From a virus: a stretch of DNA of 64,000 bases. The stretch covers positions 62,001 through 126,000 of the IMG/VR virus record IMGVR_UViG_3300032163_000002; one strand, written 5' to 3'. A model generated the notes under the pieces. The model ran no database searches. It was not told the DNA's origin and saw nothing but the letters and a program-made list of their open reading frames with translations. The position numbers and the translations under genes are program-made. Positions within the stretch are counted from its first letter, which is position 1, and each line of letters opens with the position of its first letter. Of the stretch, positions 15,700 through 24,129 are shown piece by piece.

Positions 15700-16758
15700 T
15701 TAACTAACCGCCTTCCCCATCCGCGCAGTAACCCGAGCCCTAAGCGCCTTCAGATCCATGCCTGTGAGAACAGAAGGAGCGGTAGGAGCGGTAGGAGCGG
15801 TAGGAGCGGTAGGAGCGGTAGGAGCGGTAGGAGCGGTAGGAGCGGTAGGAACGACGGGGGACACTGGAATGACCGGCACCGGGGCACCAAAGGCCGCAGA
15901 ACCCCCTGAAACCACCGGAGGAACAACAAGAACAGGCGAGATAACCGGAATTGTAGAAGCCTCCACAGGAACAGCCGCAGAAAACATTCCAAAAGCACCG
16001 GGAACAGTTTCAGGAATACCCACCTCAACAGGTATATCTACTCCACCAGTGACAGGCAGAACGCCAGCCGAAGTCATAGGCAAAACTTTCTGACTTCCAA
16101 AGTAAGCCTCATCAACTCCAAGAAAACGCGCGATGACTTTTTGAAGCTTCTCCTTTGATTCAACCTTGATCTCTTCCGTAAGATCCTTGGCGGTACTGAA
16201 AAGCGCAAGAGTCTCAGCATCCGTCCGAAAAACCGGGCAGCGATTTTGAAGTAGCTGCACCGTGTATGTGACAAGTTTTCCAACACCCTGCCTTTTCAAG
16301 AGCATGTCGATTCCAGTCTTCAAATTGAGTACGTCTGGAAAATGCTCCATGTCCATGATGTAGGCAAGAAATTGCTCTTGCACTTTCCTCCCGCATTTGT
16401 AAACCTTGACTCCTTCTTTCTCTTTATTCCGCACGATGAGATTCCAGAGAAAGACTTTCTTTGGTTGAATAGAAGCGCCGACTTCCTGCTCGACCGGATC
16501 AGGGCTTTTCTTCAACCTGCGCGACTCGTGACAAATCGGACATGCTTCTTCGAGACCGGGCATGCCGAGACAATAAAAGCTTTGATTCACATCGCCCCCG
16601 ACAAAATGATCCACAGCCTCTACCCAAGGAACCTGTGCGTCCGGCCAACCGGGAAGCAGCCGAATATGATTTTGTCCGGACTCGGGACGGAAAAAGCCAC
16701 CAGCAGATTTTGTGAAATGTTCGTACAACGCGCGCATTTTAGCAATGTCGAGTGTCAT
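15700..16758 (-). CDS. Single-stranded DNA-binding protein (gp32-like)
   Basis: 352 residues. Residues about 20-210 resemble the gp32 OB-fold core: FFRPESGQNHIRLLPGWP, a zinc element CPICHESRR, KKVFLWNLIVRNK and VYKCGRKVQEQF. The C-terminal 130 residues are low complexity: Pro/Val/Ala-rich, then eight or nine Thr-Ala-Pro repeats, and end in a basic helix (KALRARVTARMGK) instead of the acidic tail of T4 gp32. It coats ssDNA at the fork. AAGGA precedes ATG 16758. It lies between the uvsX and UvsY-like genes. Confidence 0.8.
   Translation of the reverse strand: MTLDIAKMRALYEHFTKSAGGFFRPESGQNHIRLLPGWPDAQVPWVEAVDHFVGGDVNQSFYCLGMPGLEEACPICHESRRLKKSPDPVEQEVGASIQPKKVFLWNLIVRNKEKEGVKVYKCGRKVQEQFLAYIMDMEHFPDVLNLKTGIDMLLKRQGVGKLVTYTVQLLQNRCPVFRTDAETLALFSTAKDLTEEIKVESKEKLQKVIARFLGVDEAYFGSQKVLPMTSAGVLPVTGGVDIPVEVGIPETVPGAFGMFSAAVPVEASTIPVISPVLVVPPVVSGGSAAFGAPVPVIPVSPVVPTAPTAPTAPTAPTAPTAPTAPTAPSVLTGMDLKALRARVTARMGKAVS
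15776..15847. repeat. Perfect 9-bp tandem repeat, 8 units
   Basis: GGAGCGGTA repeated eight times without change; on the minus strand it encodes the Thr-Ala-Pro linker of the SSB. The exact identity suggests recent expansion, and length may vary between isolates. Confidence 0.95.
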
Positions 16759-16825
16759 GAAAATTTATCCTTTCAGATTGTGGTTAGTTTTCTTTTTTAA
16801 TTCGCGCGTAATACAAATCCATATT

Positions 16826-17326
16826 TCAGACACCTCCTCTGTGCCTGATGTACTCTCTACCCATTTGTTCGATCTCAGAACGGATATGCGCACCAAGAGA
16901 AATTAAAACGGAGCCTTTTTCACGAATCGCCTCAAAAGCACGGCGGGTCAATTCAGCCTGTGCTTTAAGTGCGTCTACTCGTTGCCGCCGAGAAATGTAT
17001 TCCTCATCAGCCATTACGAGTTGCTTGATGAAAGTTTCAGTCACTTTAACTTTTTCTTCCACACATTGTCGAGCTTCGTTACAAGCTTTTGCTTCAAAAA
17101 TTTCGAGTTCTGTTTTCGCGGTCTCGTAACTATTATTTGCTTGCTGGTATATTACACCAAACCACGCGAGAAGTGCAGGTTGCTTTGAAAATTCAGCAGT
17201 GATATTTTCTGAGTCAATATAGCTGTCAGCAACTAAGTCGATGTGATAAGTTTTTCCTTGAACGATGACAGGAAAACGAAGAATTGATTGATCGTGTGAA
17301 AAAGGATGAGATGCCGGAAGCGACAT
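16826..17326 (-). CDS. Coiled-coil recombination accessory protein (UvsY-like)
   Basis: 166 residues. A beta-rich N-terminus (PVIVQGKTYHIDLV) precedes about 100 residues of heptad-rich helix ending ISLGAHIRSEIEQMG. This layout, immediately beside the SSB and polymerase genes, is what I associate with phage UvsY-type mediators that load the recombinase on SSB-coated DNA. The assignment rests on context and architecture. It ends with AGGAGG-type ribosome sequence at its stop. Confidence 0.5.
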   Translation of the reverse strand: MSLPASHPFSHDQSILRFPVIVQGKTYHIDLVADSYIDSENITAEFSKQPALLAWFGVIYQQANNSYETAKTELEIFEAKACNEARQCVEEKVKVTETFIKQLVMADEEYISRRQRVDALKAQAELTRRAFEAIREKGSVLISLGAHIRSEIEQMGREYIRHRGGV

Positions 17327-17329
17327 ATA

Positions 17330-19924
17330 TTACTCCCACTCGAATTCCCTTACCGCACCCCAATCAGGACCTTCCGAACCAGAGACTCTAAGAGGCACTC
17401 CGGGAGATTCAGGGCCGTCGATAAACGGGAGTCCGAGGTGTTCAAAAATTTCCTTGATCTTGTAGGCAACCTCAAGAAGCTCATCGTTAGGGACCGAAAG
17501 AACCACGGAGTCATGGACCGTGGCTAGAATATGCGCCCGACTCTTACCGTTGTCAAGCCATTCCATCAGCCGAATGAGGCTCCATAGGCAGATATCTGAG
17601 GCATCTGCTTGGATTGGCGAGTTCACTCCTCTACGAAGAGCCGCATTGATCCGACCTACATTGGCAGGCACATTCGGCAAAAGGGCATCAGAGAGTATCC
17701 GGCGCCTACCGAAACGGGATTCGGAGTAACCCATCTTCTTGACTTGACGCTGAACTTTCTCGATCCATTCGTTCAGGATAGGATAACGAGCCTTATAAGA
17801 CTGGATAAATAATTCTGCCTCCGTCTCTGTCACTCCAAGCTGTTCGGCAATTTTTCTAGCTCCCGCCCCGTACAGAATTGCGAAATTCAAAGTTTTTGCT
17901 TTCTGACGCAACGGCTTGTTAGCTTCAGTTTTCATCTCCTTCGGATCTTTCCCGAAAATTTCTGCACCAACTGCTGAGTGAATATCATAACCTGCTTTGA
18001 AGGCCGCAACCAGCTTGGGGTCTTCGCTATGGATAGCAGTTACAACATATTCCAGTGTCGTGAAGTCGATATCAAGAATGACAGAATTCTCATCATCTGG
18101 AACAAAGACGTGTCGTAAATCAGGATCTTTTGGGATCTGCTGACAATTTCCAGCAGGACCAGAACTCGACAGTCTTCCAGTTATTGCCCCCGAACTATCA
18201 TCTTCCGTTTCATTGAAAAAAGAAACGAGATTATACCGAAAATGAAGGCGTCCATCCTGTGCCATGCCCCGCTTCCAACGATCATAAAAGGTCGTGTAAA
18301 GCTTTTCGACCTTACGATGCTCCAACATGAGTGGAATGGACGGGTGTTGATCTTTCAATTTCGTAAGCGCGGCTTTTGCCGTTGAAGGCATACCCTTCGG
18401 AGTCACAAAAGTTTGTGGGAGATGAAGCACCTGATAAAGCAACGTACGCAGATGCGGGTTGCTCGTCATAATAAATTCTTGTTCCGTAATTTCCTTGAAA
18501 GTATCAAGTGCCGATCCAAGCGTTTTCACAATCTCCGTTTCAATACGAGCCTGTTCTTTCAAAAGACTTTGCCCATATTCTTCTAATCGTTTAGAATCCA
18601 GCTTCCAACCATATGTCTCAATACGAGATAACGCATTCGATGCCTTTGCAAGAAACTCCGAAAGAAAACCCAACCGTGTTTGTTTCTTCGAAAAGAGTTC
18701 AGGAAGAAAATGCTCTGCCAACCGATAGGTCACATCCGCATCAAGACAACCGTACCAGAACAGTATTTCAAGCGGATAATGGTAAGAATCATTTTCCTGA
18801 TCCACATTTTCATTACCTATCGCCACATCCACAAGGCGTTTCTCCTGCTCATATCCTCCGTAAGGTGTAACCTCCCACGCAATTTTCTTCAACGACCGAG
18901 CGGGTAAACCACGACGCAGATGATCATAAATCATGCCATCAAAGAAAATTTGAGGAGCAACTCCAAGAGCGGCCAAGACAGCAACCTGATCGAATTTCGC
19001 ATTAAACGCAACCAGCTTTCCTTTATAGTTTGAAAAAAATCGGTGCATCTGCTCGCAAACGACTTCATACCATTGCGCTTGATCCCCAACCAATGTAGGC
19101 ACCTCTTTATGCACGACAGGAAGAAAAAAAGCTTCACCTACCTTGTCACTAAATTGAATCGAAGAAATAAAGCACTCTGGTGATGAACCATCAATAATAT
19201 GCCAAGGGTCCAAGCCCCGCGTCTCCGTATCGAATGCAACAAGCGGAGCCCTCAAAAGACGTGTCACCATTGCCTTGAGAGCAACAAGCTTCGTTACCAG
19301 TCTGTAAGTCTTCGCATGTGTGCGCTTATGTTCGTCCAGAGAAAATGGCTTCCAACCGGGCGTCGCAAAATTCTTGGCAAGGACAAGATCGAAAGCAAGG
19401 GCTTCACAGTCCGAAGCCGAGATGAGCGCTTGATAAGAATGTACGGTCGGGATTACTTTAACAATACGCTTATCAAAAAAAATATCGTGAATCTGTCCAC
19501 GTAACATACCAGATTTTGTTAACGGAATTACCAGAGTAGCCGCCGTCGCCAATTTCCCAAGAGAGACAATGACCTGCACCTCCGGATGTTTATCAATCTC
19601 TTCTCGCAACCACGGACGACACGCATTCAATTCCGTTTTTCCAAGCTTATACCCGTTAAATGGAATCGAACATCGAGTCGCATAGGTAAATGCTATTGAA
19701 GCTGCGTCTATTCCAACATTCTGAAGGATAGAACGAAGAAGTACATGCTTATCTTCGCCCGTGAAGAGCTTTCCAGAATCGGTTTCAATGACTCCCGGAT
19801 TATCCCCAGCAATTAAAAGACGAGCATTCGCGGGGCCATCCCAACGCACGGGTATTAAATTGCGATTAACTCGCCCCTCAAAAAGAGGGCACTTTTCACA
19901 AACATCCAGAGGATTTATAGACAT
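17330..19924 (-). CDS. DNA polymerase A with N-terminal uracil-DNA glycosylase-like domain
   Basis: 864 residues, two enzymes in one chain. Residues 1-200 resemble family 4 uracil-DNA glycosylase: CEKCPLF, GDNPGVIETDSGKLFTG, then two further Cys (ATRCS, NACRPWL), enough for a 4Fe-4S cluster. Residues ~225-420 are a 3'-5' exonuclease (FDTETRGLD, FNAKFD, YGCLDADVTY). The polymerase domain has motif A VILDIDFTTLEY (~618), motif B RQKAKTLNFAILYG (~675) and motif C TVHDSVV (~803). Motif C has Ser where Glu is usual. The Phe in motif B predicts low ribonucleotide/dideoxy use. No 5'-3' exonuclease. Confidence 0.92.
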   Translation of the reverse strand: MSINPLDVCEKCPLFEGRVNRNLIPVRWDGPANARLLIAGDNPGVIETDSGKLFTGEDKHVLLRSILQNVGIDAASIAFTYATRCSIPFNGYKLGKTELNACRPWLREEIDKHPEVQVIVSLGKLATAATLVIPLTKSGMLRGQIHDIFFDKRIVKVIPTVHSYQALISASDCEALAFDLVLAKNFATPGWKPFSLDEHKRTHAKTYRLVTKLVALKAMVTRLLRAPLVAFDTETRGLDPWHIIDGSSPECFISSIQFSDKVGEAFFLPVVHKEVPTLVGDQAQWYEVVCEQMHRFFSNYKGKLVAFNAKFDQVAVLAALGVAPQIFFDGMIYDHLRRGLPARSLKKIAWEVTPYGGYEQEKRLVDVAIGNENVDQENDSYHYPLEILFWYGCLDADVTYRLAEHFLPELFSKKQTRLGFLSEFLAKASNALSRIETYGWKLDSKRLEEYGQSLLKEQARIETEIVKTLGSALDTFKEITEQEFIMTSNPHLRTLLYQVLHLPQTFVTPKGMPSTAKAALTKLKDQHPSIPLMLEHRKVEKLYTTFYDRWKRGMAQDGRLHFRYNLVSFFNETEDDSSGAITGRLSSSGPAGNCQQIPKDPDLRHVFVPDDENSVILDIDFTTLEYVVTAIHSEDPKLVAAFKAGYDIHSAVGAEIFGKDPKEMKTEANKPLRQKAKTLNFAILYGAGARKIAEQLGVTETEAELFIQSYKARYPILNEWIEKVQRQVKKMGYSESRFGRRRILSDALLPNVPANVGRINAALRRGVNSPIQADASDICLWSLIRLMEWLDNGKSRAHILATVHDSVVLSVPNDELLEVAYKIKEIFEHLGLPFIDGPESPGVPLRVSGSEGPDWGAVREFEWE

Positions 19925-22131
19925 TAAGCCGCTAATTTCCTCTTCCCGTTTAGAAAAAGACGCATGAGCAACTCCGGAAGTTGAGTAAAATCTTTGAGAA
20001 CTACGTAATTCCTGTAAAAATCCTCCACCGCGCTGTCGTCTCCCTCCTTGGGTGAAGAAAGCCCCACAGCGTAGACCTCCAGCCCCGGTATTCTTTCAAG
20101 CTTTTTGACTACAGCCTTCAGATGATTCGAAAGCCCTTGTTGGTCAGTCGCACCAGCCGGATACCCGTCTGACAGCACAATGAGAATTTTCCGTTTTTCA
20201 GACCGGAGAAGCAAGTGCTGTGAAAGCGTAGCGATAGATTCTCCGTCAATGTTATTACACTTAGGAACAGCATCTCCATTAGCAAACGAAGGAAACGCCA
20301 ACTTGAAAGACATGCCAAACGGTTTGAAGATTGGAAGATTTAAGGCTTCAACACGAAAATACGGATCAGGCTTTTCTGTGTAATGACATGGTGTACCCGC
20401 TCTTAAATTTCCTCCCGTAGTAAACCCATATACCGAAAACGGAATGGTCAGCTTATCGAGAAGAAAACTGAGGGCACCCGCAGCCAACATGGCATTTTGA
20501 AATTTCATTCCTGACATTGAGCCGCTGCAATCGACAATCAATTCGACGGCAATATTTTTTCTCATCCGCTTTTCAGCTCGTGTCAAGAAAGCCACGTCAA
20601 GAGCCGGAAATGGAGTTGAAAACGTCGCAAGCTGGCGCTGATTCAACCGAGGACCTTCCGAAGCCGGAACATACCGCCGAGAAAACTCCCCGAGAAGATG
20701 TCTGCCAAGATGCCCTAACGAAATAGCTGTAGCGTTCTTGCGGAAGATTTCTGTTCCTGACGCAGATGCGGGGGGAACCTGCTCAGACCTGTCCTTTTCC
20801 GTAGTAAGTACATGCCAATTACGAAGAGGGTCTCCCTCAAGATTCGGAGGAACCCTTTTCATCTTCAGGGCTTCCACAATTTTTGCAAACTTCGATGACG
20901 TGGACAGCGCCTCTTCTACCAGATTCAGAAGCTCAATAAGCACCTTAGCATCGAGCTTCTGCTCTTCGCCAGAAATGGAGTCATCTCCAAGCTCCTCTTT
21001 CTCTTCGCTACTTTTTCCAGCATTTCCAGTAGCATCACCAAAGGAGGTTTTGATTTTTCCTGTGGCATTACTCTCTCCGTCACCTTCTTCATCACCCTCT
21101 TCGTCACCTTCTTCATCACCCTCTTCGTCACCCTCCTCGTCATCCTTTTCATCAGGAGAGATCCTCTTATCCGTCTTCTCTTTTTTCTCAACCTTTTCTT
21201 TTTTCTCTTTCTTGCTCTTGGATGAATCAGAACTAGAATTACCAGCGTTCTCGTCATGCGCTTCGTCAACCTCAACGTCATCACTAGCCTTCGACTCTGA
21301 CGCCCTCTCGCTCCCTTTCTTCGGCTCCTGCTTCTCACAAGGCTGCGAGGATTTCGATTTTTCCTTCTGCGTCTTGAAGGCATCCTTTAGGAATTCAATC
21401 GTCGGGGACACAGCATATGTAATAACTGCATTTGCCGAATCGAGAGCCACAAGAGCTTCATAATTAACGAGGTTGAGAATCTCCTCTTCACGCGAAGTTG
21501 CAGCAGACACGTTATCTTTCCGCTCTGCTATGGCTTCTGTCATCCACGGAGCGCCCCGCCTAGCAAAGATCAAAGACACTAATCTAAAAAATTTCTCTGC
21601 AAATGTCTTTTCACCAACCGCTTCTTTATTACGTGACAAAACGGGATGTGTAACCTCGTCAATATAAGTTGCGTAAAAAAACCCCCGGCTTCCCTTGAAC
21701 CGCTCCACCCAGCGGCTTTCGCAACGAATATCTTCAAAGACATTGAACAGGATGAAAAGAACTTTTTCAACAATCAAACGATGCTCCGGCTTGACACCAT
21801 AAGGTGCTAACGTAGACAAAATCGTAGAAGCTTCACGCTGCGTCACAAATTTTAAGGTCTCCGTCCCTGCTTTCTGATTAAAAGTAAAAACAGTATGCGC
21901 CGCCTCGTGGTCGAGCAATCCATTAACAATATCAAGGCCAGAAATTCCCTTTGCCGCATAAACCTTTGTTACTTCCTCAAGCTGAGCGTCACTCAACGCC
22001 GGAAGAACGATGCACTTACCGTCCGTCTTCGGAATAGCGTTCTCCCGAAGAATAACCTGAAGCCCACTTCGCGCCGCCAGAACACGCGCCAGCCTGCCCA
22101 AGTAGTTTTCAGTATTAACCGGTACGTTCAC
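19924..22131 (-). CDS. VWA-domain protein (CobT-like), partner of the AAA ATPase
   Basis: About 735 residues from GTG 22131 (AGGTGG 5 nt upstream); the open frame reaches GTG 22140. HEAAH at ~72 is a possible metal site. A long acidic region follows, including five Gly-Asp-Glu-Glu units. The C-terminal third is a von Willebrand A domain with an intact MIDAS, VDCSGSMSG, and LIVLSDGYPAG. Together with the MoxR-type ATPase upstream it resembles CobS/CobT and MoxR-VWA chaperone pairs, which remodel proteins or insert metals. The role in the phage is unknown. The reading frame is the same as that of the ATPase, with a TAG between. Confidence 0.8.
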   Translation of the reverse strand: MNVPVNTENYLGRLARVLAARSGLQVILRENAIPKTDGKCIVLPALSDAQLEEVTKVYAAKGISGLDIVNGLLDHEAAHTVFTFNQKAGTETLKFVTQREASTILSTLAPYGVKPEHRLIVEKVLFILFNVFEDIRCESRWVERFKGSRGFFYATYIDEVTHPVLSRNKEAVGEKTFAEKFFRLVSLIFARRGAPWMTEAIAERKDNVSAATSREEEILNLVNYEALVALDSANAVITYAVSPTIEFLKDAFKTQKEKSKSSQPCEKQEPKKGSERASESKASDDVEVDEAHDENAGNSSSDSSKSKKEKKEKVEKKEKTDKRISPDEKDDEEGDEEGDEEGDEEGDEEGDGESNATGKIKTSFGDATGNAGKSSEEKEELGDDSISGEEQKLDAKVLIELLNLVEEALSTSSKFAKIVEALKMKRVPPNLEGDPLRNWHVLTTEKDRSEQVPPASASGTEIFRKNATAISLGHLGRHLLGEFSRRYVPASEGPRLNQRQLATFSTPFPALDVAFLTRAEKRMRKNIAVELIVDCSGSMSGMKFQNAMLAAGALSFLLDKLTIPFSVYGFTTGGNLRAGTPCHYTEKPDPYFRVEALNLPIFKPFGMSFKLAFPSFANGDAVPKCNNIDGESIATLSQHLLLRSEKRKILIVLSDGYPAGATDQQGLSNHLKAVVKKLERIPGLEVYAVGLSSPKEGDDSAVEDFYRNYVVLKDFTQLPELLMRLFLNGKRKLAA

Positions 22132-22140
22132 GCCATCCAC

Positions 22141-23109
22141 CTACAAATTGATCTCATTCCGCTTCGCCAGATCGCAGACAATATTCCGCTCGTTCTGCGG
22201 CACGGCAGCGAGGAAGGAAAGCTTCACAGCACGCGAAAGCGAACCAAGAAAAATAGTGGCTTCGATTATGTTGTGAAGCATCCGCGTACTGAATGGAATG
22301 GTGAGTTCCATGCTACCGTCAAATGCCTTCCGATATTGCTGAAGGAAAGAAAAGATAGGCTCGATAGCTTTGAGCGGCAGGTCAAGATATTTTTTCGTGA
22401 TGATCTCACGCTCACGACTGATCTCGTTGTAGCCAACCTCGACGCGGTACGCGAAGCGGTTGAGTGAAGCGAAATTCTGTTGCTGCGTGCCAGCGTACAG
22501 GCCACGCGGGTCCGGGTTCACACCATCCGTGTTCCCCGTCGCCACACAGCGCCACTCTTTATTCGGACGAACGAATTCACTCGTCTCCGGAATATGGAGT
22601 GCGGGTGCATCCGACTCAAGAATCGGGTTAAGGAGCACGGTCGCGGCAGGCGAGCCCGTATCAAATTCGTCCAACAGATAGGTTGCCGGGCGCAAGACAC
22701 TCAGAGCGAGCGATCCGCGCCTGAACTGGAAAATGAGATGCTGCTTGCTTTCATCGGCGACAGCCGTATACGACCCGACGAGTTCGCTTCTAGCAATATG
22801 CTCGTCGAGATTCTGTCTCACGAGTTCTTTCGATCGTCTCGCACAAAACTGCACGACATGCGCCGTCTTGCCAGTGCCCGTATGCCCGTAGAGATACGTG
22901 TGCTTTCCCAGCACCTCTCCGAGAATGAGCGCCTCAAGAACCTGCGGCTGAAACATGAAAGCCGGGTCTACCTTCGGAACAAGTACCCGGTGGGGCTCGT
23001 CTTCGGAATGAGTGTAAACCCACAGCGAGAGATTACGAACCGACGAACTTAGCTCCGTAACCTCCGGAAAGAGTTCCGAGACTTTACGTGCGGTTTTCGT
23101 AATCGCCAT
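22141..23109 (-). CDS. MoxR/CobS-type AAA+ ATPase
   Basis: 322 residues. Walker A GHTGTGKTAH at about residue 85, Walker B TYLLDEFDTGSP, sensor-1-like VATGNTDG, and an arginine-rich C-terminal lid. First gene of cassette P4, with CAGGAGG as ribosome site and a 25-nt leader. It should form a hexamer that works on the VWA protein encoded directly downstream. Ends in TAG. Confidence 0.85.
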   Translation of the reverse strand: MAITKTARKVSELFPEVTELSSSVRNLSLWVYTHSEDEPHRVLVPKVDPAFMFQPQVLEALILGEVLGKHTYLYGHTGTGKTAHVVQFCARRSKELVRQNLDEHIARSELVGSYTAVADESKQHLIFQFRRGSLALSVLRPATYLLDEFDTGSPAATVLLNPILESDAPALHIPETSEFVRPNKEWRCVATGNTDGVNPDPRGLYAGTQQQNFASLNRFAYRVEVGYNEISREREIITKKYLDLPLKAIEPIFSFLQQYRKAFDGSMELTIPFSTRMLHNIIEATIFLGSLSRAVKLSFLAAVPQNERNIVCDLAKRNEINL

Positions 23110-23134
23110 TTCCCGTTAGCCTCCTGACCCTTAT

Positions 23135-23163
23135 AACTTACACCTGTAAGTTAAAAAAGTCAA
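23135..23163 (-). promoter_or_regulatory. Promoter-operator cassette P4
   Basis: Leftward TTGACT (23158-23163), 17-bp spacer, TAAGTT (23135-23140), operator CTTACAGGTGTAAG (23137-23150, perfect palindromic arms). It drives the AAA/VWA/polymerase/SSB/uvsX stretch. A normal leader with a strong ribosome site follows. Confidence 0.88.
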
Positions 23164-23172
23164 GGGGTATTT

Positions 23173-24126
23173 TCAGATACGGTATCTATTAGCGTTTTCA
23201 ATGACTTCCGTAATCTCTTCATCAGGGGCCTCACCCGGATCTTTCGACCGAAGAAGGGTCGCAACGTAAACCTCCGGTATATGCGCAACGAGCCGCCCAG
23301 CCAGAAATTTAGCCGCCAGAGACGCATCAGCATCGAGCAGCACTGTCATTTTCGTGATGCCTTTCGCTCTCATCGTGAGCAGCACAGCGATCTGCTGAGC
23401 CGTCGGATTTTTCCCGAGCAGCGCTACGAAATTAGGACCGTGTCGCATGGCATCAAAGACACCTTCGACGACAACGATCTCCGAAAAATACTGCGCCTTG
23501 TCGAGCCCGAAGATATGATTTTTAATGGATTCGACTTCGTTCGAAGAAGACAGGATCTTGAGAAACTGTTCCCCCGTCAGATCCCTTGCGACCCATCCGA
23601 CAAGCCGAGAATCCACTGCGCGAACCGGAACAATCACACGCCCTCTAAGCTGCCCGATAGTAGCGAAGCCAATCTCGTAAGCGTGAGCGGTAATAACAGA
23701 GACCCCACGCGAATCAAGATACGCAAGCGCCTTTTTCCGTGCTTCTTCATAACCGGGAGCTTCAAGCCAAACTGGAAGATACCCTGCCGGAAGCGGCTGA
23801 ATCTTCGGTGTCTTCGCCAGTACAGGCATTGACAGGTGGAGGAGGCTCGCACCAGCCTCCCCTTCACCATCGAAGATCACGTAGTCATGCAGTTTCAGAT
23901 CGGGTCTGCTGGCGAGTGCTTTTCGCGCAAAACGGACAAACCCGCCGTGCTCGTCGCATCGAAAGCAGATCCACATGCCAGTTTTGATGTTGATGTAAGC
24001 GTGCTTTTTCGCTTTTCGGTCATCATGGAAGGGACACGGAACATTAAACTCTTTTCCATTTCCAGATAGGCTAGACCGTCCGGGATAGACATCTCGAATG
24101 AATTCTTTTACGTGAATACTTGACAT
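23173..24126 (-). CDS. DNA primase (zinc finger plus Toprim)
   Basis: 317 residues. N-terminal CHC2-type zinc finger: CPFHDD then CFRCDEHGG. Central Toprim motifs: VVVEGVFDAMRHG (the Glu) and MTVLLDADAS (the Asp-x-Asp). This makes RNA primers for lagging-strand synthesis, working with the DnaB-like helicase directly upstream. The start ATG lies one codon after the helicase's TAG and in the same frame. AGGA stands upstream. Confidence 0.88.
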   Translation of the reverse strand: MSSIHVKEFIRDVYPGRSSLSGNGKEFNVPCPFHDDRKAKKHAYINIKTGMWICFRCDEHGGFVRFARKALASRPDLKLHDYVIFDGEGEAGASLLHLSMPVLAKTPKIQPLPAGYLPVWLEAPGYEEARKKALAYLDSRGVSVITAHAYEIGFATIGQLRGRVIVPVRAVDSRLVGWVARDLTGEQFLKILSSSNEVESIKNHIFGLDKAQYFSEIVVVEGVFDAMRHGPNFVALLGKNPTAQQIAVLLTMRAKGITKMTVLLDADASLAAKFLAGRLVAHIPEVYVATLLRSKDPGEAPDEEITEVIENANRYRI

Positions 24127-24129
24127 TTT

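Noticed and set aside
15776-15847. CRISPR-like array
   Set aside because: Short perfect tandem repeat without spacers, inside a coding region.
20738-21463. Rightward Ser-rich 241-codon frame
   Set aside because: It is the complement of the acidic repeat region of the VWA gene (GAN codons read as Ser on the other strand).
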